Part shown: in pieces, positions 52,325-61,916 of the stretch
How the letters are laid out: every line of letters begins with the position of its first letter
Position numbering within the stretch: position 1 is the first letter of the stretch
Source of the DNA: JAVBLQ01 sp031553435
GTDB taxonomy: Bacteria; Bacteroidota; Bacteroidia; Bacteroidales; Azobacteroidaceae
DNA length: 64,000 nt
Reading direction: 5' to 3'
NCBI GenBank assembly: GCA_031553435.1
Contig: JAVBLQ010000003.1
Location: forward strand, 1 to 64,000
Made by a program: the position numbers and the translations under genes
The notes under the pieces: generated by a model
Told to the model about the DNA's origin: nothing
Database searches by the model: none
The model's input: the letters and a program-made list of their open reading frames with translations, nothing else

Positions 52325-54001
52325 ATGAAAAAAATTTTTATTCTAACCCTATTTGCAATTAACATTATCTCATCGGTTTATTCTCAGGACTATGTAGCTC
52401 CGATGGATATTCCACTTTATTTGAGCGCCAATTTCGGAGAATTGAGAAATAATCATTTTCACTCCGGTATAGATTTTAAAACACAGCAAATTACAGGAAT
52501 TCCTGTCAAGTCGATAAAAGACGGATATGTTTCAAGAATATCAGTCAGCCCCGTCGGATACGGTAGAGCGCTTTATATAGATCATCCTGATGGTACAACT
52601 TCCGTATATGGCCACCTGGATAGATTTGCTAAGCAAATAGAATTTTTTGTTCTGGATAGTCAATATATAAAAGAATCTTTTTCCGTAGATATGAACATCC
52701 TTATCGGACTTTTGCCCGTGAAAAAAGGAGAAATCGTGGCATATTCCGGAAACACAGGCAGCTCGGGAGGCCCTCACTTACATTTTGAAATAAGAGAAAC
52801 AAAAACGAGCACTCCGATAGACCCATTGCCATTATTCAAACACGAAATAAGCGACAATCGTGATCCTCAAGTCCAGGCATTCATGATATATCCGCAATTA
52901 GGAAAAGGAATTGTTAATGGAAAGATAACTAAAGAAGCAATATCAATAAAAACTGACAAAAAAACAGGAAAGAAAAATATTTTACCGGCAATTAACGCTT
53001 GGGGAACCATAGGCATCGGAATCAAAGCCTATGATTATATGAACAAAACCACCAATAATTACGGTGTAAAAGAAATAAAAATGACTGTTGATAATCGGGT
53101 TGTTTTTCACACATCTATGGAGAAGTTCGATTTTTCGGAAACCCGATTCATCAACAGTTTTATTGATTGGAACGAATGGGACTCTAAAAAAGTATTCTAC
53201 ATGAAATCTTTCATTGAGCCTGGAAATCGTCTAAATATTTACAAGACAAAAACAGACGGTTTGATTACGATAGACCAGGAAAAAGTATATCAGATTACTT
53301 ATACTTTGAAAGATTCATACAACAACACAACTACCTTTTCATTTGATATTCAGGGGAAAAAACAAGTTATTCCATATCATATTCCCGACGGAATATTATT
53401 TGCTTACAACAAGAAAAACGAGTTCAATAATGATCGCGTTAAATTAACAATTCCGAAAGATAATTTATATACCGATATTTATTTCAACTACTCTTCGGTG
53501 AAAAATTATACTGAATACGCATCATTACACAAACTGAATAAACAACAGCCATTACATTCATACTGTCCTCTGAGCATTACAATCGATAACGATTCATATC
53601 CAGATAAACAAAAATATGGAATTATCTTTGTAGGTGATAAAAAAGATTCATGGATCGGCGGTAAATACAATGCCGGTAGAATTTCTACAGGCATAAGAAT
53701 GTTGGGTAATTATTCTGTTACTGTCGATACGATTCCACCGGTAATCACTGAAGTTACTCCCAATTTATGGGCTAAAAACAACAAAATATCATTCAAAATA
53801 AAAGATGATTTGAGTGGAATAAATAAATGGCATGCGACATTAGACGGGAGCTTTGTTCTCTTCGAATATGATGCCAAAACTTCTTCTTTATTCTGCAAAT
53901 ACGATTCCAAAAGGATGGAATTAGGAACAAAAAAATTTGAATTATGGGTAGAAGATGATTGTGGAAACAGGACTACATATAAAAAAACAATCACTTGGTG
54001 A
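52325..54001 (+). CDS. Exported M23-family peptidase
   Basis: 558 residues from the ATG at 52325, which begins the signal peptide MKKIFILTLFAINIISSVYSQ; a TTG five codons earlier is less likely. The LytM/M23 domain is at about 30-170, with the zinc ligands in NNHFHSGIDFKT and GPHLHFEI. The 380-residue C-terminal part is beta-rich, with an Ig-like domain near the end (YSVTVDTIPPVITEVTP). Likely cuts peptidoglycan cross-links or acts as an envelope scaffold. Its TGA stop is part of a TGGTGA/TCACCA hairpin shared with the convergent gene. Confidence 0.88.
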   Translation: MKKIFILTLFAINIISSVYSQDYVAPMDIPLYLSANFGELRNNHFHSGIDFKTQQITGIPVKSIKDGYVSRISVSPVGYGRALYIDHPDGTTSVYGHLDRFAKQIEFFVLDSQYIKESFSVDMNILIGLLPVKKGEIVAYSGNTGSSGGPHLHFEIRETKTSTPIDPLPLFKHEISDNRDPQVQAFMIYPQLGKGIVNGKITKEAISIKTDKKTGKKNILPAINAWGTIGIGIKAYDYMNKTTNNYGVKEIKMTVDNRVVFHTSMEKFDFSETRFINSFIDWNEWDSKKVFYMKSFIEPGNRLNIYKTKTDGLITIDQEKVYQITYTLKDSYNNTTTFSFDIQGKKQVIPYHIPDGILFAYNKKNEFNNDRVKLTIPKDNLYTDIYFNYSSVKNYTEYASLHKLNKQQPLHSYCPLSITIDNDSYPDKQKYGIIFVGDKKDSWIGGKYNAGRISTGIRMLGNYSVTVDTIPPVITEVTPNLWAKNNKISFKIKDDLSGINKWHATLDGSFVLFEYDAKTSSLFCKYDSKRMELGTKKFELWVEDDCGNRTTYKKTITW

Positions 54002-54019
54002 TTAACTGTTTCACCATTC
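53997..54019. terminator. Short hairpin between the M23 and TIGR03915 genes
   Basis: TGGTGA (53997-54002) and TCACCA (54011-54016) form a 6-bp stem over the two convergent stop codons, in a gap of only 16 bases. Confidence 0.4.
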
Positions 54020-54851
54020 ACGATTTTTCCGTCAAATACTTCCAAAATCGTTTGGGCATGTGTTGTCTTTGTAATTTAAGGTTTTTACGCTCTTTGATTG
54101 AAGCTGATTTGAAATATTGCTTCCAAAGTTCCTGAAAATCAATCTCATCAGCATCTAATTGGTCTTCTGCAAGTCGTCCGGTATGGATGTTGACCTGAAG
54201 GTTTTCGAAATAAACTTCTTCTGTTTTTTTCAGATCATAGAATAAAGCATATTTTCTCTTCACATCGTAAATCAGCCATTGCTGATCTGCAAAACGATCT
54301 TCAAAAAAAGGTGCGGAAAGAGGTAAAACATTGTACATAGGTTCTATACAAGCAAAAAAGATCCCATCTGATGTTTTCTGAAAACGAATAAATTGCCGCA
54401 TTTTTTCTTCTTCTTTTTGCACCTTTCTATAAATTTTTGAAAGCGCCAATACATCCGGATCTGCAAAATTTAATTCTATACTTTTTTGTGCGACAAATGC
54501 TTTTTGAATATAATTGAAAATATGCATTTCAACATCTTCCATTTCGGACAAAAAACATATGAATAACATTTCCAAAGCTGATTTGGAAAGTTTGGTTCTT
54601 AATCCGTTCAGCACTCTTCCGGATTTTTCATCATCGGTTATCACTGTAAATGTATCAGTAAAAAGAGGGATGGTTGTATTCGGAGTAACAATTTTTTCTG
54701 GGAATTGTTTGCGGTTGTAAGCATCGAAAACGGCGGTTAACAAACCTTCAAAGGTATTGTCGTAGATGAAGAAAGTGGATACCCTAACAGGCTTTTGAAT
54801 CTTGTTAGGATATTGATCCGAGTCAAAATTGTATTTCCAATTGTCTGTCAT
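54018..54851 (-). CDS. TIGR03915-family putative DNA-repair partner protein (DUF4130)
   Basis: 277 residues, soluble. The sequence opening FFIYDNTFEGLLTAVFDAYNRKQFPEKI and the end RKNLKLQRQHMPKRFWKYLTE match the family encoded beside the radical-SAM protein at 54823-56079. In many genomes this family is fused to a UdgX-like uracil-DNA glycosylase; that domain is absent here, since the protein stops at 277 residues. The start overlaps the radical-SAM gene by 29 bases. The biochemical role is not established. Confidence 0.82.
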   Translation of the reverse strand: MTDNWKYNFDSDQYPNKIQKPVRVSTFFIYDNTFEGLLTAVFDAYNRKQFPEKIVTPNTTIPLFTDTFTVITDDEKSGRVLNGLRTKLSKSALEMLFICFLSEMEDVEMHIFNYIQKAFVAQKSIELNFADPDVLALSKIYRKVQKEEEKMRQFIRFQKTSDGIFFACIEPMYNVLPLSAPFFEDRFADQQWLIYDVKRKYALFYDLKKTEEVYFENLQVNIHTGRLAEDQLDADEIDFQELWKQYFKSASIKERKNLKLQRQHMPKRFWKYLTEKS

Positions 54852-56079
54852 CCTTTTTCTTTTTAGCAGGCTTATCTGTCAAAATTTTTCTGATATATTC
54901 CGGACGAGTATCTTGTACGGTAAAGGCAGATAATTCGTTGCAGGTAATAAAATACCGGGCACGTTTCAGCACTACTCCCATTTTTTTCAAATGTTCGGAA
55001 GTCAATCGTCCATAACGACGGGATGAAACAATCAATTGCGCTGATTTAACTCCTACTCCGGGAATACGCAAAATCAATTCATAATCAGCCGTATTGATAT
55101 CTACGGGAAAAAGTTCCGGGTGACGTAGAGCATAGGCTAATTTAGGATCTATATCCAAATCCAGATCCGGATGAGTATCATCTACTATTTCATCCACTTT
55201 GAATTGATAAAAACGCATCAACCAATCGGCCTGATACAAACGATTTTCCCTGACCAAGGGAGGAGTTGTCAATGCCGGTAATCTTTTATCATTTTCATTG
55301 ATAGGAATATAGCCAGAATAATACACCCTTTTCATTGCCGGACGCTGATACATGGCGGATGCCAGATTCAATATTTGCTTGTCACTTTCAGGAGTCGCAC
55401 CGATAACCATTTGTGTGCTTTGTCCGGCAGGAGCAAAACGCGGAGCGTGACGATATTTTTTTCGTTCTTCTTTACTTTCCAAAAAGCCTTGCTGGATGTA
55501 GTGCATCGGCTTGAAAACACTTTGATAATCTTTTTCCGGAGCTAACAATTTAAGACTTTGCTCTGTGGGAATTTCAATATTCACACTTAAACGATCTGCA
55601 TATAAACCGGCTTCGGCAACCAACTCCCTGCTTGCTCCCGGAATACTTTTCAAATGAATGTAACCATTATAGCGTTGGACCAGCCTCAAATCTTTGGCAA
55701 CTCTGACTATCCTCTCCATCGTATAATCAGGATTACGGACAACACCGGAACTCAGAAAAAGACCTTCGATGTAATTTCTTCTGTAAAATTCTATGGTCAA
55801 CTCAACTAATTCGGAAACACTGAATGTTGCTCTCGGCACATCATTACTTCTCCTGTTTACACAGTAGGCGCAATCATATATACAATGATTGGTCAGCATA
55901 ATTTTAAGCAAAGAAACACAGCGCCCATCTTCTGTAAAACTATGACAGATCCCCCACCCTGCGGCCGAACCCAAAGATTTACCTGAGTTTTTCCGAGAAG
56001 TACCACTAGATGCGCAGGAAACATCGTACTTCGCAGCTTCTGCCAGTGTTTTTAGTTTGTCGAAAATCTGAGGGTTCAT
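54823..56079 (-). CDS. Putative DNA modification/repair radical-SAM protein (TIGR03916)
   Basis: 418 residues. The [4Fe-4S] motif is CIYDCAYCVNRRS (CxxxCxxC, about 68-75) with the radical-SAM barrel to about 290. A helix-hairpin-helix DNA-binding segment lies near the end (LRIPGVGVKSAQLIVSSRRYGRL, about 340-362), then a lysine-rich tail. HhH plus radical-SAM chemistry points to DNA as the substrate, but the reaction is unknown. Coupled by overlap to the TIGR03915 gene; its leader holds the GTTAC-word repeat. Confidence 0.87.
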   Translation of the reverse strand: MNPQIFDKLKTLAEAAKYDVSCASSGTSRKNSGKSLGSAAGWGICHSFTEDGRCVSLLKIMLTNHCIYDCAYCVNRRSNDVPRATFSVSELVELTIEFYRRNYIEGLFLSSGVVRNPDYTMERIVRVAKDLRLVQRYNGYIHLKSIPGASRELVAEAGLYADRLSVNIEIPTEQSLKLLAPEKDYQSVFKPMHYIQQGFLESKEERKKYRHAPRFAPAGQSTQMVIGATPESDKQILNLASAMYQRPAMKRVYYSGYIPINENDKRLPALTTPPLVRENRLYQADWLMRFYQFKVDEIVDDTHPDLDLDIDPKLAYALRHPELFPVDINTADYELILRIPGVGVKSAQLIVSSRRYGRLTSEHLKKMGVVLKRARYFITCNELSAFTVQDTRPEYIRKILTDKPAKKKKDDRQLEIQF

Positions 56080-56093
56080 GGTGGTGATGGGGT

Positions 56094-56154
56094 GATTAGT
56101 TACGAGTTACAAGTTACGGGTAAATTACTTGTAACTCGTAACTCGTAACTAATC
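56094..56154. repeat. 30-base inverted repeat of GTTAC words with almost no loop
   Basis: Arm 56094-56123 and arm 56125-56154 are complementary at 27 of 30 positions, with one base between them. GTTAC recurs at 56099, 56106 and 56113 and GTAAC at 56131, 56138 and 56145, all at 7-base pitch. It lies between the lrp stop and the radical-SAM start. Confidence 0.8.
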
Positions 56155-56619
56155 ATTTATAATTTTCACAGGCAATTGCCTTTTAAATGCTTCTTTCAGA
56201 GACATCAAAGATTCTGTCCGGGCCAATCCCAAGGGCTGTAATTTTTGATGAATAATTTCCAACAGATGTTGATTATTGTAAGCGTATAACTTGATAAATA
56301 TATCATATTGTCCGGTTGTGTAGTGACATTCTACGACTTCGGGAATATCTTTCAAAGCATCGACTACTTTAGGAAAATCATTAGGGTCTTTTAAAAATAA
56401 ACCCATGTAAGAACAGGTTTCGTAGCCTATTTTTGCATAATCAAGGATATATTCCGAACCTTTGATTACTCCTAAGGCTATAAGTTTCTGGATTCTTTGG
56501 TGGATTGCAGCGCCGGAGACTTCGCACACCCTTGCTACTTCCAGAAAAGGGATTCTGGCATTCTCAGAAATCATTCTCAGAATTTTTTCATCTAACTCGT
56601 CTAATTGATGATGTCCCAT
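56149..56619 (-). CDS. Lrp/AsnC-family transcription regulator
   Basis: 156 residues from the ATG at 56619 (MGHHQLDELDEKILRMISENAR). N-terminal HTH (about 6-55, with VARVCEVSGAAIHQRIQKL) and C-terminal RAM ligand-binding domain. Such regulators respond to amino acids. The frame can be extended to 56685, but the -7 box 56647-56654 lies inside that extension, so the shorter start is right. It may control the neighbouring genes; nothing shows this directly. The effector is unknown. Confidence 0.9.
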   Translation of the reverse strand: MGHHQLDELDEKILRMISENARIPFLEVARVCEVSGAAIHQRIQKLIALGVIKGSEYILDYAKIGYETCSYMGLFLKDPNDFPKVVDALKDIPEVVECHYTTGQYDIFIKLYAYNNQHLLEIIHQKLQPLGLARTESLMSLKEAFKRQLPVKIIND

Positions 56620-56646
56620 TATGTGTTTTTGATTAAAATTTTCATA

Positions 56647-56654
56647 CAAACTTA
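56647..56654 (-). promoter_or_regulatory. -7 box of the Lrp-family gene
   Basis: TAAGTTTG on the minus strand; a leader of about 20 bases. Confidence 0.55.
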
Positions 56655-56675
56655 CGCAAAATTTTGGTTCTAAAT

Positions 56676-56735
56676 ACAAAGACACCTAATTTGTCATTGC
56701 GGATTTAACGCAGGATGGCAATCAAGTGTCTTTGT
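56676..56735. repeat. Inverted repeat between yidC and the Lrp-family gene
   Basis: ACAAAGACAC (56676-56685) and GTGTCTTTGT (56726-56735) are exact complements, with an inner ATTGC/GCAAT pair. The words match those of the 26-bp hairpin at 12313-12379. Likely the terminator region of pyrG-yidC. Confidence 0.55.
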
Positions 56736-56749
56736 GTTCTAAAGAATAT

Positions 56750-58657
56750 TTATTTTTTCCCTTTTCTTTGTTGTTGGCGTTGTAATTCCTGTTGTTTTCT
56801 TTGAGCTTCTTCCAGTCTGGCCATGAAACCGCCTTTTTTGACAGGTTTTTTCTTATTTTCTTCCATCTGTGCCAATAATTTATCTTCATTCAGGAAATAA
56901 CGGAATGCTATTGTTTGAATGATTGTTATCAACATGGAAATGAAATAATAATAGTTCAATCCTGAAGGATAGTTATTCAAAAATACCAACATCATCAAAG
57001 GCATCAGATACATCATATACTTCATACCCGGCATTTGTTGTTGCCCGGTATTGGTTTGATCCATGTTATATTTGGTGTAGATAATATTCGTTATAGTCAT
57101 TAACAAACAGAACAAACTGATATGATTTCCAAAGTATGGCGAGACCAACGGAATATAAGTACTCCAGCTTATAACAGCATCATATGTGGATAAATCTTTT
57201 GCCCAAAGGAAACTTTCATGCCTTAATTCGATAGCCGAAGGGAAAAACATGAATAAAGCGATCCAGAATGGCATTTGTAAAAGCATCGGCAAACAACCAC
57301 TCATGGGGTTTGCTCCCGCTTTTCGATAAAATTCCATTGTTTTTTGCTGACGGGTCATTGCATTTTCCTGTCCGGGATATTTGGCATTGATTTCTTCGAC
57401 TTGCGGACGAAGCACCCTCATTTTAGCCGACGAAAGTAATGATTTATAAGTCAGCGGATAAAATAATGCCATTTTAATAAACAATGTGAGCAAAAAGATG
57501 GCAATACCCAGGTTTCCACACCAGGAAACAATAAAATCGAATACCGGCAGGATGACCCATTCATTGACATAACGGAAAACACTGGCTCCCAGCGGAACTA
57601 ATTTCTCCAGATCAACATCTTTTCCATTGAACAGCTTTTTATCATATTTCTTAAGTATTTTATAGTCATTAGGTCCAAAATAGTAATAAAAACCTGTTGA
57701 AGATGTGTTTTTAGGATCAAAAGCAAAAGAGGTCATTGTTTTATACTCCTTCAGATATTTGCCGTCATGAAATTTCTTGGATTCGAGTTGAGCAGCTTCG
57801 AAATCAGTATTATCTGCAATCAAAACGGTAGAGAAAAATTGATCTTTGTAAGCAATCCACTTCAATTTACCGGAAGGTGTTTGTTTATCATCTTTGGAGT
57901 CACTTAAATTCTCACGATCATCTGCACTATATTTATAGTTCAGATTGGTATAACGATCTTCAAATTGACGTCCTGTTTCCTGTTGACGGATTTTTTGATT
58001 CCATTGCAAGTCCAGAGAACTTGTACTTGGAGAAAGTACCTGGTCCAATCCCTGTGATTTGATTTCATAACGAAGCATATAATCATTCGGTTCGAGGGTG
58101 TAAACAAAATCAAGGAAACGACCCTCTCCTGCAGATAACTTCATTGTCAACGATTTACCATCTGTAGATACCGATGGTTCAAAAAACATATCTCCTGTAT
58201 TGATTACACGATTGTTGGCGGTAACCAATGTCAGTCCGAAAGAAGCTTCATCTTTATCGAAAAGCATTAAAGGCAGGGAATCATAACTTGTATATTCTTT
58301 CAACCGGGCAGATATAATTTTTCCTCCTTTATTGGAAAAAGTTAACTCAACAAGTTCGTTTTCCAATTTGAAAGTTTTTTCCTCTCCCATGCTTGCATTG
58401 GCAAATACTCCGTAGGAATCAATAAGCTCCTGATTCTTGGCAGAATCGGATTTATTTTCTTCGATTGTTGATTGTTCCGTACTTTTTTGTTGTTCAGCTT
58501 TGGCTAGTTCTGCTTGTTGTTGAATATAAGCAACCTGAGCAATTGAATCTTGCATTCTTTTCTGGGCGAGTTCTTCGGGGGAGGGCCTGTTTATCCACGT
58601 AAAAGTGATTAAAACAAGTCCTATCAAGAGAAATCCGATAATCGTATTCTTGTCCAT
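56750..58657 (-). CDS. yidC: YidC: membrane protein insertase
   Basis: 635 residues. An N-terminal membrane segment (MDKNTIIGFLLIGLVLITFTW), a large periplasmic beta-domain (about 60-350) and five C-terminal membrane segments (about 370-600) with the conserved MALFYPLTYKSLLSSAKMRVLRPQ region and MSGCLPMLLQMPFW. The basic tail is Gln- and Lys-rich and may bind ribosomes. Works alone or with SecYEG. It lies 15 bases after pyrG, so it is cotranscribed. Confidence 0.95.
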   Translation of the reverse strand: MDKNTIIGFLLIGLVLITFTWINRPSPEELAQKRMQDSIAQVAYIQQQAELAKAEQQKSTEQSTIEENKSDSAKNQELIDSYGVFANASMGEEKTFKLENELVELTFSNKGGKIISARLKEYTSYDSLPLMLFDKDEASFGLTLVTANNRVINTGDMFFEPSVSTDGKSLTMKLSAGEGRFLDFVYTLEPNDYMLRYEIKSQGLDQVLSPSTSSLDLQWNQKIRQQETGRQFEDRYTNLNYKYSADDRENLSDSKDDKQTPSGKLKWIAYKDQFFSTVLIADNTDFEAAQLESKKFHDGKYLKEYKTMTSFAFDPKNTSSTGFYYYFGPNDYKILKKYDKKLFNGKDVDLEKLVPLGASVFRYVNEWVILPVFDFIVSWCGNLGIAIFLLTLFIKMALFYPLTYKSLLSSAKMRVLRPQVEEINAKYPGQENAMTRQQKTMEFYRKAGANPMSGCLPMLLQMPFWIALFMFFPSAIELRHESFLWAKDLSTYDAVISWSTYIPLVSPYFGNHISLFCLLMTITNIIYTKYNMDQTNTGQQQMPGMKYMMYLMPLMMLVFLNNYPSGLNYYYFISMLITIIQTIAFRYFLNEDKLLAQMEENKKKPVKKGGFMARLEEAQRKQQELQRQQQRKGKK

Positions 58658-58672
58658 TTCGTGTATTTATAT

Positions 58673-60283
58673 TTATTTTTCGGTATTTTTTATTGTGGCT
58701 TCAACAAAACTCATGAATAATGGGTTCGGGTTAACAACCGTACTGTTATATTCCGGATGGAATTGAACGCCGATAAACCATTTAAGTGAAGGTATTTCAA
58801 TTATCTCAACCAGATCTGTATCAGGATTAAAACCTGCACATTTTAAACCTTTGGATGAAAATTCTTCTTTGTATTTGTTATTGAATTCAAAGCGGTGGCG
58901 ATGTCTTTCCCTGATCAAATCTTTTTTGTAGATTTTGTAAGCCAAAGATTCTTTTGTTATCCGGCAATCGTAAGCGCCTAAACGCATAGAACCTCCCATT
59001 TCCGTAACGCCTTTTTGTTCTTCCATCAAATCAATGACTTTGTGTGGGGTCTTCGTATCCATTTCGGTCGAATTCGCATCTTTTAAACCAAGTACATTGC
59101 GGGCAAATTCAATGACCATACATTGCATTCCGAGACATATACCTAAAGTCGGAATATCATTTTCTCTGGCATATTTGATTGCGGAGAATTTTCCTTCAAT
59201 GCCTCTTTGTCCGAAACCCGGAGCAATCAGAATGCCATCCAGGTCTTTTAATTTTTCCTGGATATTTTCGTCATTCAAATCTTCGGATTGGATAAACCTC
59301 AGGTCTAATTTTCTATGATGGTAAGTGGCTGCCTGTAAGAGAGATTCGTTGATCGATTTATAGGCATCCGGCAATTCTACATATTTCCCAACCAAACCGA
59401 TTCTGATAGTTTGAGTCGCTGTATGTTTAAGGTTCAAGAATTCTTTCCAGTTTTTCATTTCCGGTTTTTTCCCGACCTTCAGTCCCATTTTTCTCAAGAC
59501 GATTTCTTCCATTTCCTGTTTGGCCATCACCAAAGGAACTTCATAAATAGTTGGGACATCATATGATTGAACCACAGCATTTTCCTCCACATTACAAAAC
59601 AAGGCCACTTTGCTGCAAATCTCAGGGCTTAGTTCACGCTCTGTGCGCAAAACCAAGATATCCGGTTGAACTCCCTGTTCTTGCAGTTGTTTAACGGAAT
59701 GTTGTGTAGGTTTTGTTTTAACTTCTTTTGCAGCAGCAATATACGGCACATAAGTTAAATGAACGCATAAACAGTTTTTACCTAATTCCCAACGTAATTG
59801 GCGAACACTTTCAATGAAGGGAAGTGATTCGATATCACCAACAGTACCTCCTATTTCTGTGATAACAAAATCAAATTTATATTTACTCCCTAAAAGCTTG
59901 ATATTCCGCTTGATTTCATCTGTAATATGAGGTATTACCTGAACTGTTTTACCTAAATAATCTCCGCGTCTTTCTTTATTGATGACACTTTGATAAATGC
60001 GTCCGGTGGTAATATTATTTGCTTTTGTAGTAGGAACATTCAAAAAACGTTCATAGTGACCCAGATCTAAGTCGGCTTCGTGCCCATCTTCGGTCACATA
60101 ACATTCTCCATGCTCATAAGGATTGAGTGTCCCCGGATCAATATTTATGTATGGATCAAACTTTTGAATGGATACGCTATAACCTCTTGCCTGTAATAAT
60201 TTTCCTAAAGAAGCTGCAATAATGCCTTTTCCCAAGGATGATATAACACCTCCGGTAACGAAGATATATCTTGTTTCTCCCAC
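58673..60283 (-). CDS. pyrG: PyrG: CTP synthase
   Basis: 536 residues. The N-terminal synthetase domain opens with the P-loop FVTGGVISSLGKGI; the class I glutamine amidotransferase domain follows with the nucleophile in GICLGMQCM and the His-Glu pair in QFHPEY. Converts UTP to CTP with glutamine nitrogen. It is the first gene of the pyrG-yidC unit; a -7 box is at 60322-60329. Confidence 0.96.
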   Translation of the reverse strand: MGETRYIFVTGGVISSLGKGIIAASLGKLLQARGYSVSIQKFDPYINIDPGTLNPYEHGECYVTEDGHEADLDLGHYERFLNVPTTKANNITTGRIYQSVINKERRGDYLGKTVQVIPHITDEIKRNIKLLGSKYKFDFVITEIGGTVGDIESLPFIESVRQLRWELGKNCLCVHLTYVPYIAAAKEVKTKPTQHSVKQLQEQGVQPDILVLRTERELSPEICSKVALFCNVEENAVVQSYDVPTIYEVPLVMAKQEMEEIVLRKMGLKVGKKPEMKNWKEFLNLKHTATQTIRIGLVGKYVELPDAYKSINESLLQAATYHHRKLDLRFIQSEDLNDENIQEKLKDLDGILIAPGFGQRGIEGKFSAIKYARENDIPTLGICLGMQCMVIEFARNVLGLKDANSTEMDTKTPHKVIDLMEEQKGVTEMGGSMRLGAYDCRITKESLAYKIYKKDLIRERHRHRFEFNNKYKEEFSSKGLKCAGFNPDTDLVEIIEIPSLKWFIGVQFHPEYNSTVVNPNPLFMSFVEATIKNTEK

Positions 60284-60321
60284 GATTTTCAGTTGATTAG
60301 TATTAATAAATAAAAAACACG

Positions 60322-60329
60322 CAAAAGTA
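60322..60329 (-). promoter_or_regulatory. -7 box of pyrG-yidC
   Basis: TACTTTTG on the minus strand, 39 bases before the ATG. Confidence 0.5.
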
Positions 60330-60389
60330 CAATTATTTCATGAATAACCCAAGTCCACTTCTTATTGCAATTCGTTAAAAAATGTAATA

Positions 60390-60397
60390 TATTTTTG
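60390..60397 (+). promoter_or_regulatory. -7 box of the DUF3078 gene
   Basis: TATTTTTG. A second near-match TATTTTCG lies at 60417-60424, closer to the ATG at 60464; which is used cannot be told. Confidence 0.4.
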
Positions 60398-60463
60398 AAG
60401 ACTCAATATTGATCTGTATTTTCGCGTAAGAAATATAACAACCTGCTAATATATCAATTCCCA

Positions 60464-61765
60464 ATGAAGATAAAAATTATCATAATTTTATTATCTCTTG
60501 TTTTTTCTTTTGGATTATTTTCAAAAATATATGCTCAAAGCGATTTCAAACAGGAATCGTACATTTTATATTTAGATTCGGTATTGGGAAGGAGTGATGA
60601 TACTATTGTGAATCCTCTATTCTTACCGGCTGTATTTACTGGAAAAATATTACCTGATCAAATGATTTTTTACAGTCCGATTAACAAAAAAGATAGTATT
60701 GATTATGGATTTCCTGTTTACAAGAATCAACTGTTTGAGGATAAAATTTATATCAATGAGATGCAAAAAAAGGCTTACCATTATCTTGCCAGATATTACC
60801 CTGAATCGGTAAAATATATAGCCGCAGAACTGCCTAAAGATATTCCGCAAACAATGGAAATGAAAGTGAATCCGTACAGGGATCTTTTCAAAGTAGAGCC
60901 TCCCAGTAGTTACAACCATCAAAGAGGGCCAAGAAAGTTCATGCCTAAAATTCATAATTATAGAATTGCATTCGAACATTCTCTTCAGTTTTCTCAGAAT
61001 TATATCTCGCCCAACTGGTACAAAGGCGGACAAAGTAACCTGAATTTACTGTCGTACAACAAGTTTTCCCACAAATATGAAAAAGGAAAGGTCAGCATTG
61101 AAAATAGGGTAGAATACAAACTAAGTATTTATACATCTGCCACTGATTCATTGCGAAAATACAAAATAGGTGATGATGTTTTCGCTATCAACAGCAGTTA
61201 TGGATATAAAGCATTCAATAAGTGGTACTATACTATAAATGGCGCCTTCTGGACACAATTTTTCAATAATTATTACGAAAACAGAAATGATTTGAAAAGC
61301 GCTTCATTTTTATCCCCTCTCAACCTGAACATCGGTCTCGGGATGGAGTATAAACTGGAAAAGAAATTTAAAAATAATAAGTATAAAAAACTGAATGCAA
61401 CAGCCAGTATTTCTCCTCTTTCATTCAACTACAGGTATATAAATGACCCTGCTGTCGACAGAAGTAAATATGGACTCAAACCAGGACAAAAAGCGCTGAG
61501 TACTTTCGGGTCAAAAATTAACGCTACTATGCAATTTGACTTTAACAGAAATGTTTCATGGATTTCTGAATTATATTATTTCACCAGTTATGAGAAAGTA
61601 GAGTCTGAATTCAGAAATACATTGAACATGGCGGTAAACAGATATTTTTCTACAAAAATCTATTGTAATGTCCGCTATGATGATAGCGTGAAAAAGAAAA
61701 ATCCCGATGATTCTTATTTTCAATTTTATGAGGTTTTGAGTTTTGGGTTTAATTATAAATGGTAA
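60464..61765 (+). CDS. DUF3078 outer-membrane protein
   Basis: 433 residues. A signal peptide (1-25, ending IYAQ) precedes a region of alternating hydrophobic beta strands typical of small outer-membrane barrels. The DUF3078 hallmark SPNWYKGGQSNLNLLSYNKF is at about residue 184-203. The protein ends in an aromatic strand (FGFNYKW), as barrel proteins do. Function unknown; found throughout Bacteroidota. Confidence 0.87.
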   Translation: MKIKIIIILLSLVFSFGLFSKIYAQSDFKQESYILYLDSVLGRSDDTIVNPLFLPAVFTGKILPDQMIFYSPINKKDSIDYGFPVYKNQLFEDKIYINEMQKKAYHYLARYYPESVKYIAAELPKDIPQTMEMKVNPYRDLFKVEPPSSYNHQRGPRKFMPKIHNYRIAFEHSLQFSQNYISPNWYKGGQSNLNLLSYNKFSHKYEKGKVSIENRVEYKLSIYTSATDSLRKYKIGDDVFAINSSYGYKAFNKWYYTINGAFWTQFFNNYYENRNDLKSASFLSPLNLNIGLGMEYKLEKKFKNNKYKKLNATASISPLSFNYRYINDPAVDRSKYGLKPGQKALSTFGSKINATMQFDFNRNVSWISELYYFTSYEKVESEFRNTLNMAVNRYFSTKIYCNVRYDDSVKKKNPDDSYFQFYEVLSFGFNYKW

Positions 61766-61772
61766 ATTTCGC

Positions 61773-61809
61773 GTTATACGTTTTGTTGTGCGTAAGCCAA
61801 ACATATAAG
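61773..61809. repeat. Conserved-core hairpin after the DUF3078 gene
   Basis: GTTATACGTTT (61773-61783) pairs with AAACATATAAG (61799-61809) at 9 of 11 positions. The loop (61783-61798) reads TTGTTGTGCGTAAGCC, one base different from the reverse complement of the core at 34180-34195. It begins seven bases after the stop codon. Confidence 0.65.
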
Positions 61810-61879
61810 GTAAAACTTAAAACCTAAAACATTCATAGATTTCATTTTAAAAATTTAAACGTTTTCTCAAATTATTTTG

Positions 61880-61887
61880 TATTTTTG
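61880..61887 (+). promoter_or_regulatory. -7 box of the rseC-rnf operon
   Basis: TATTTTTG. A TTG nine bases after it would be at the transcription start, so the ATG at 61917 is preferred. Confidence 0.5.
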
Positions 61888-61916
61888 CACGCAATTTGCA
61901 ATGTCAAGATTACAAT

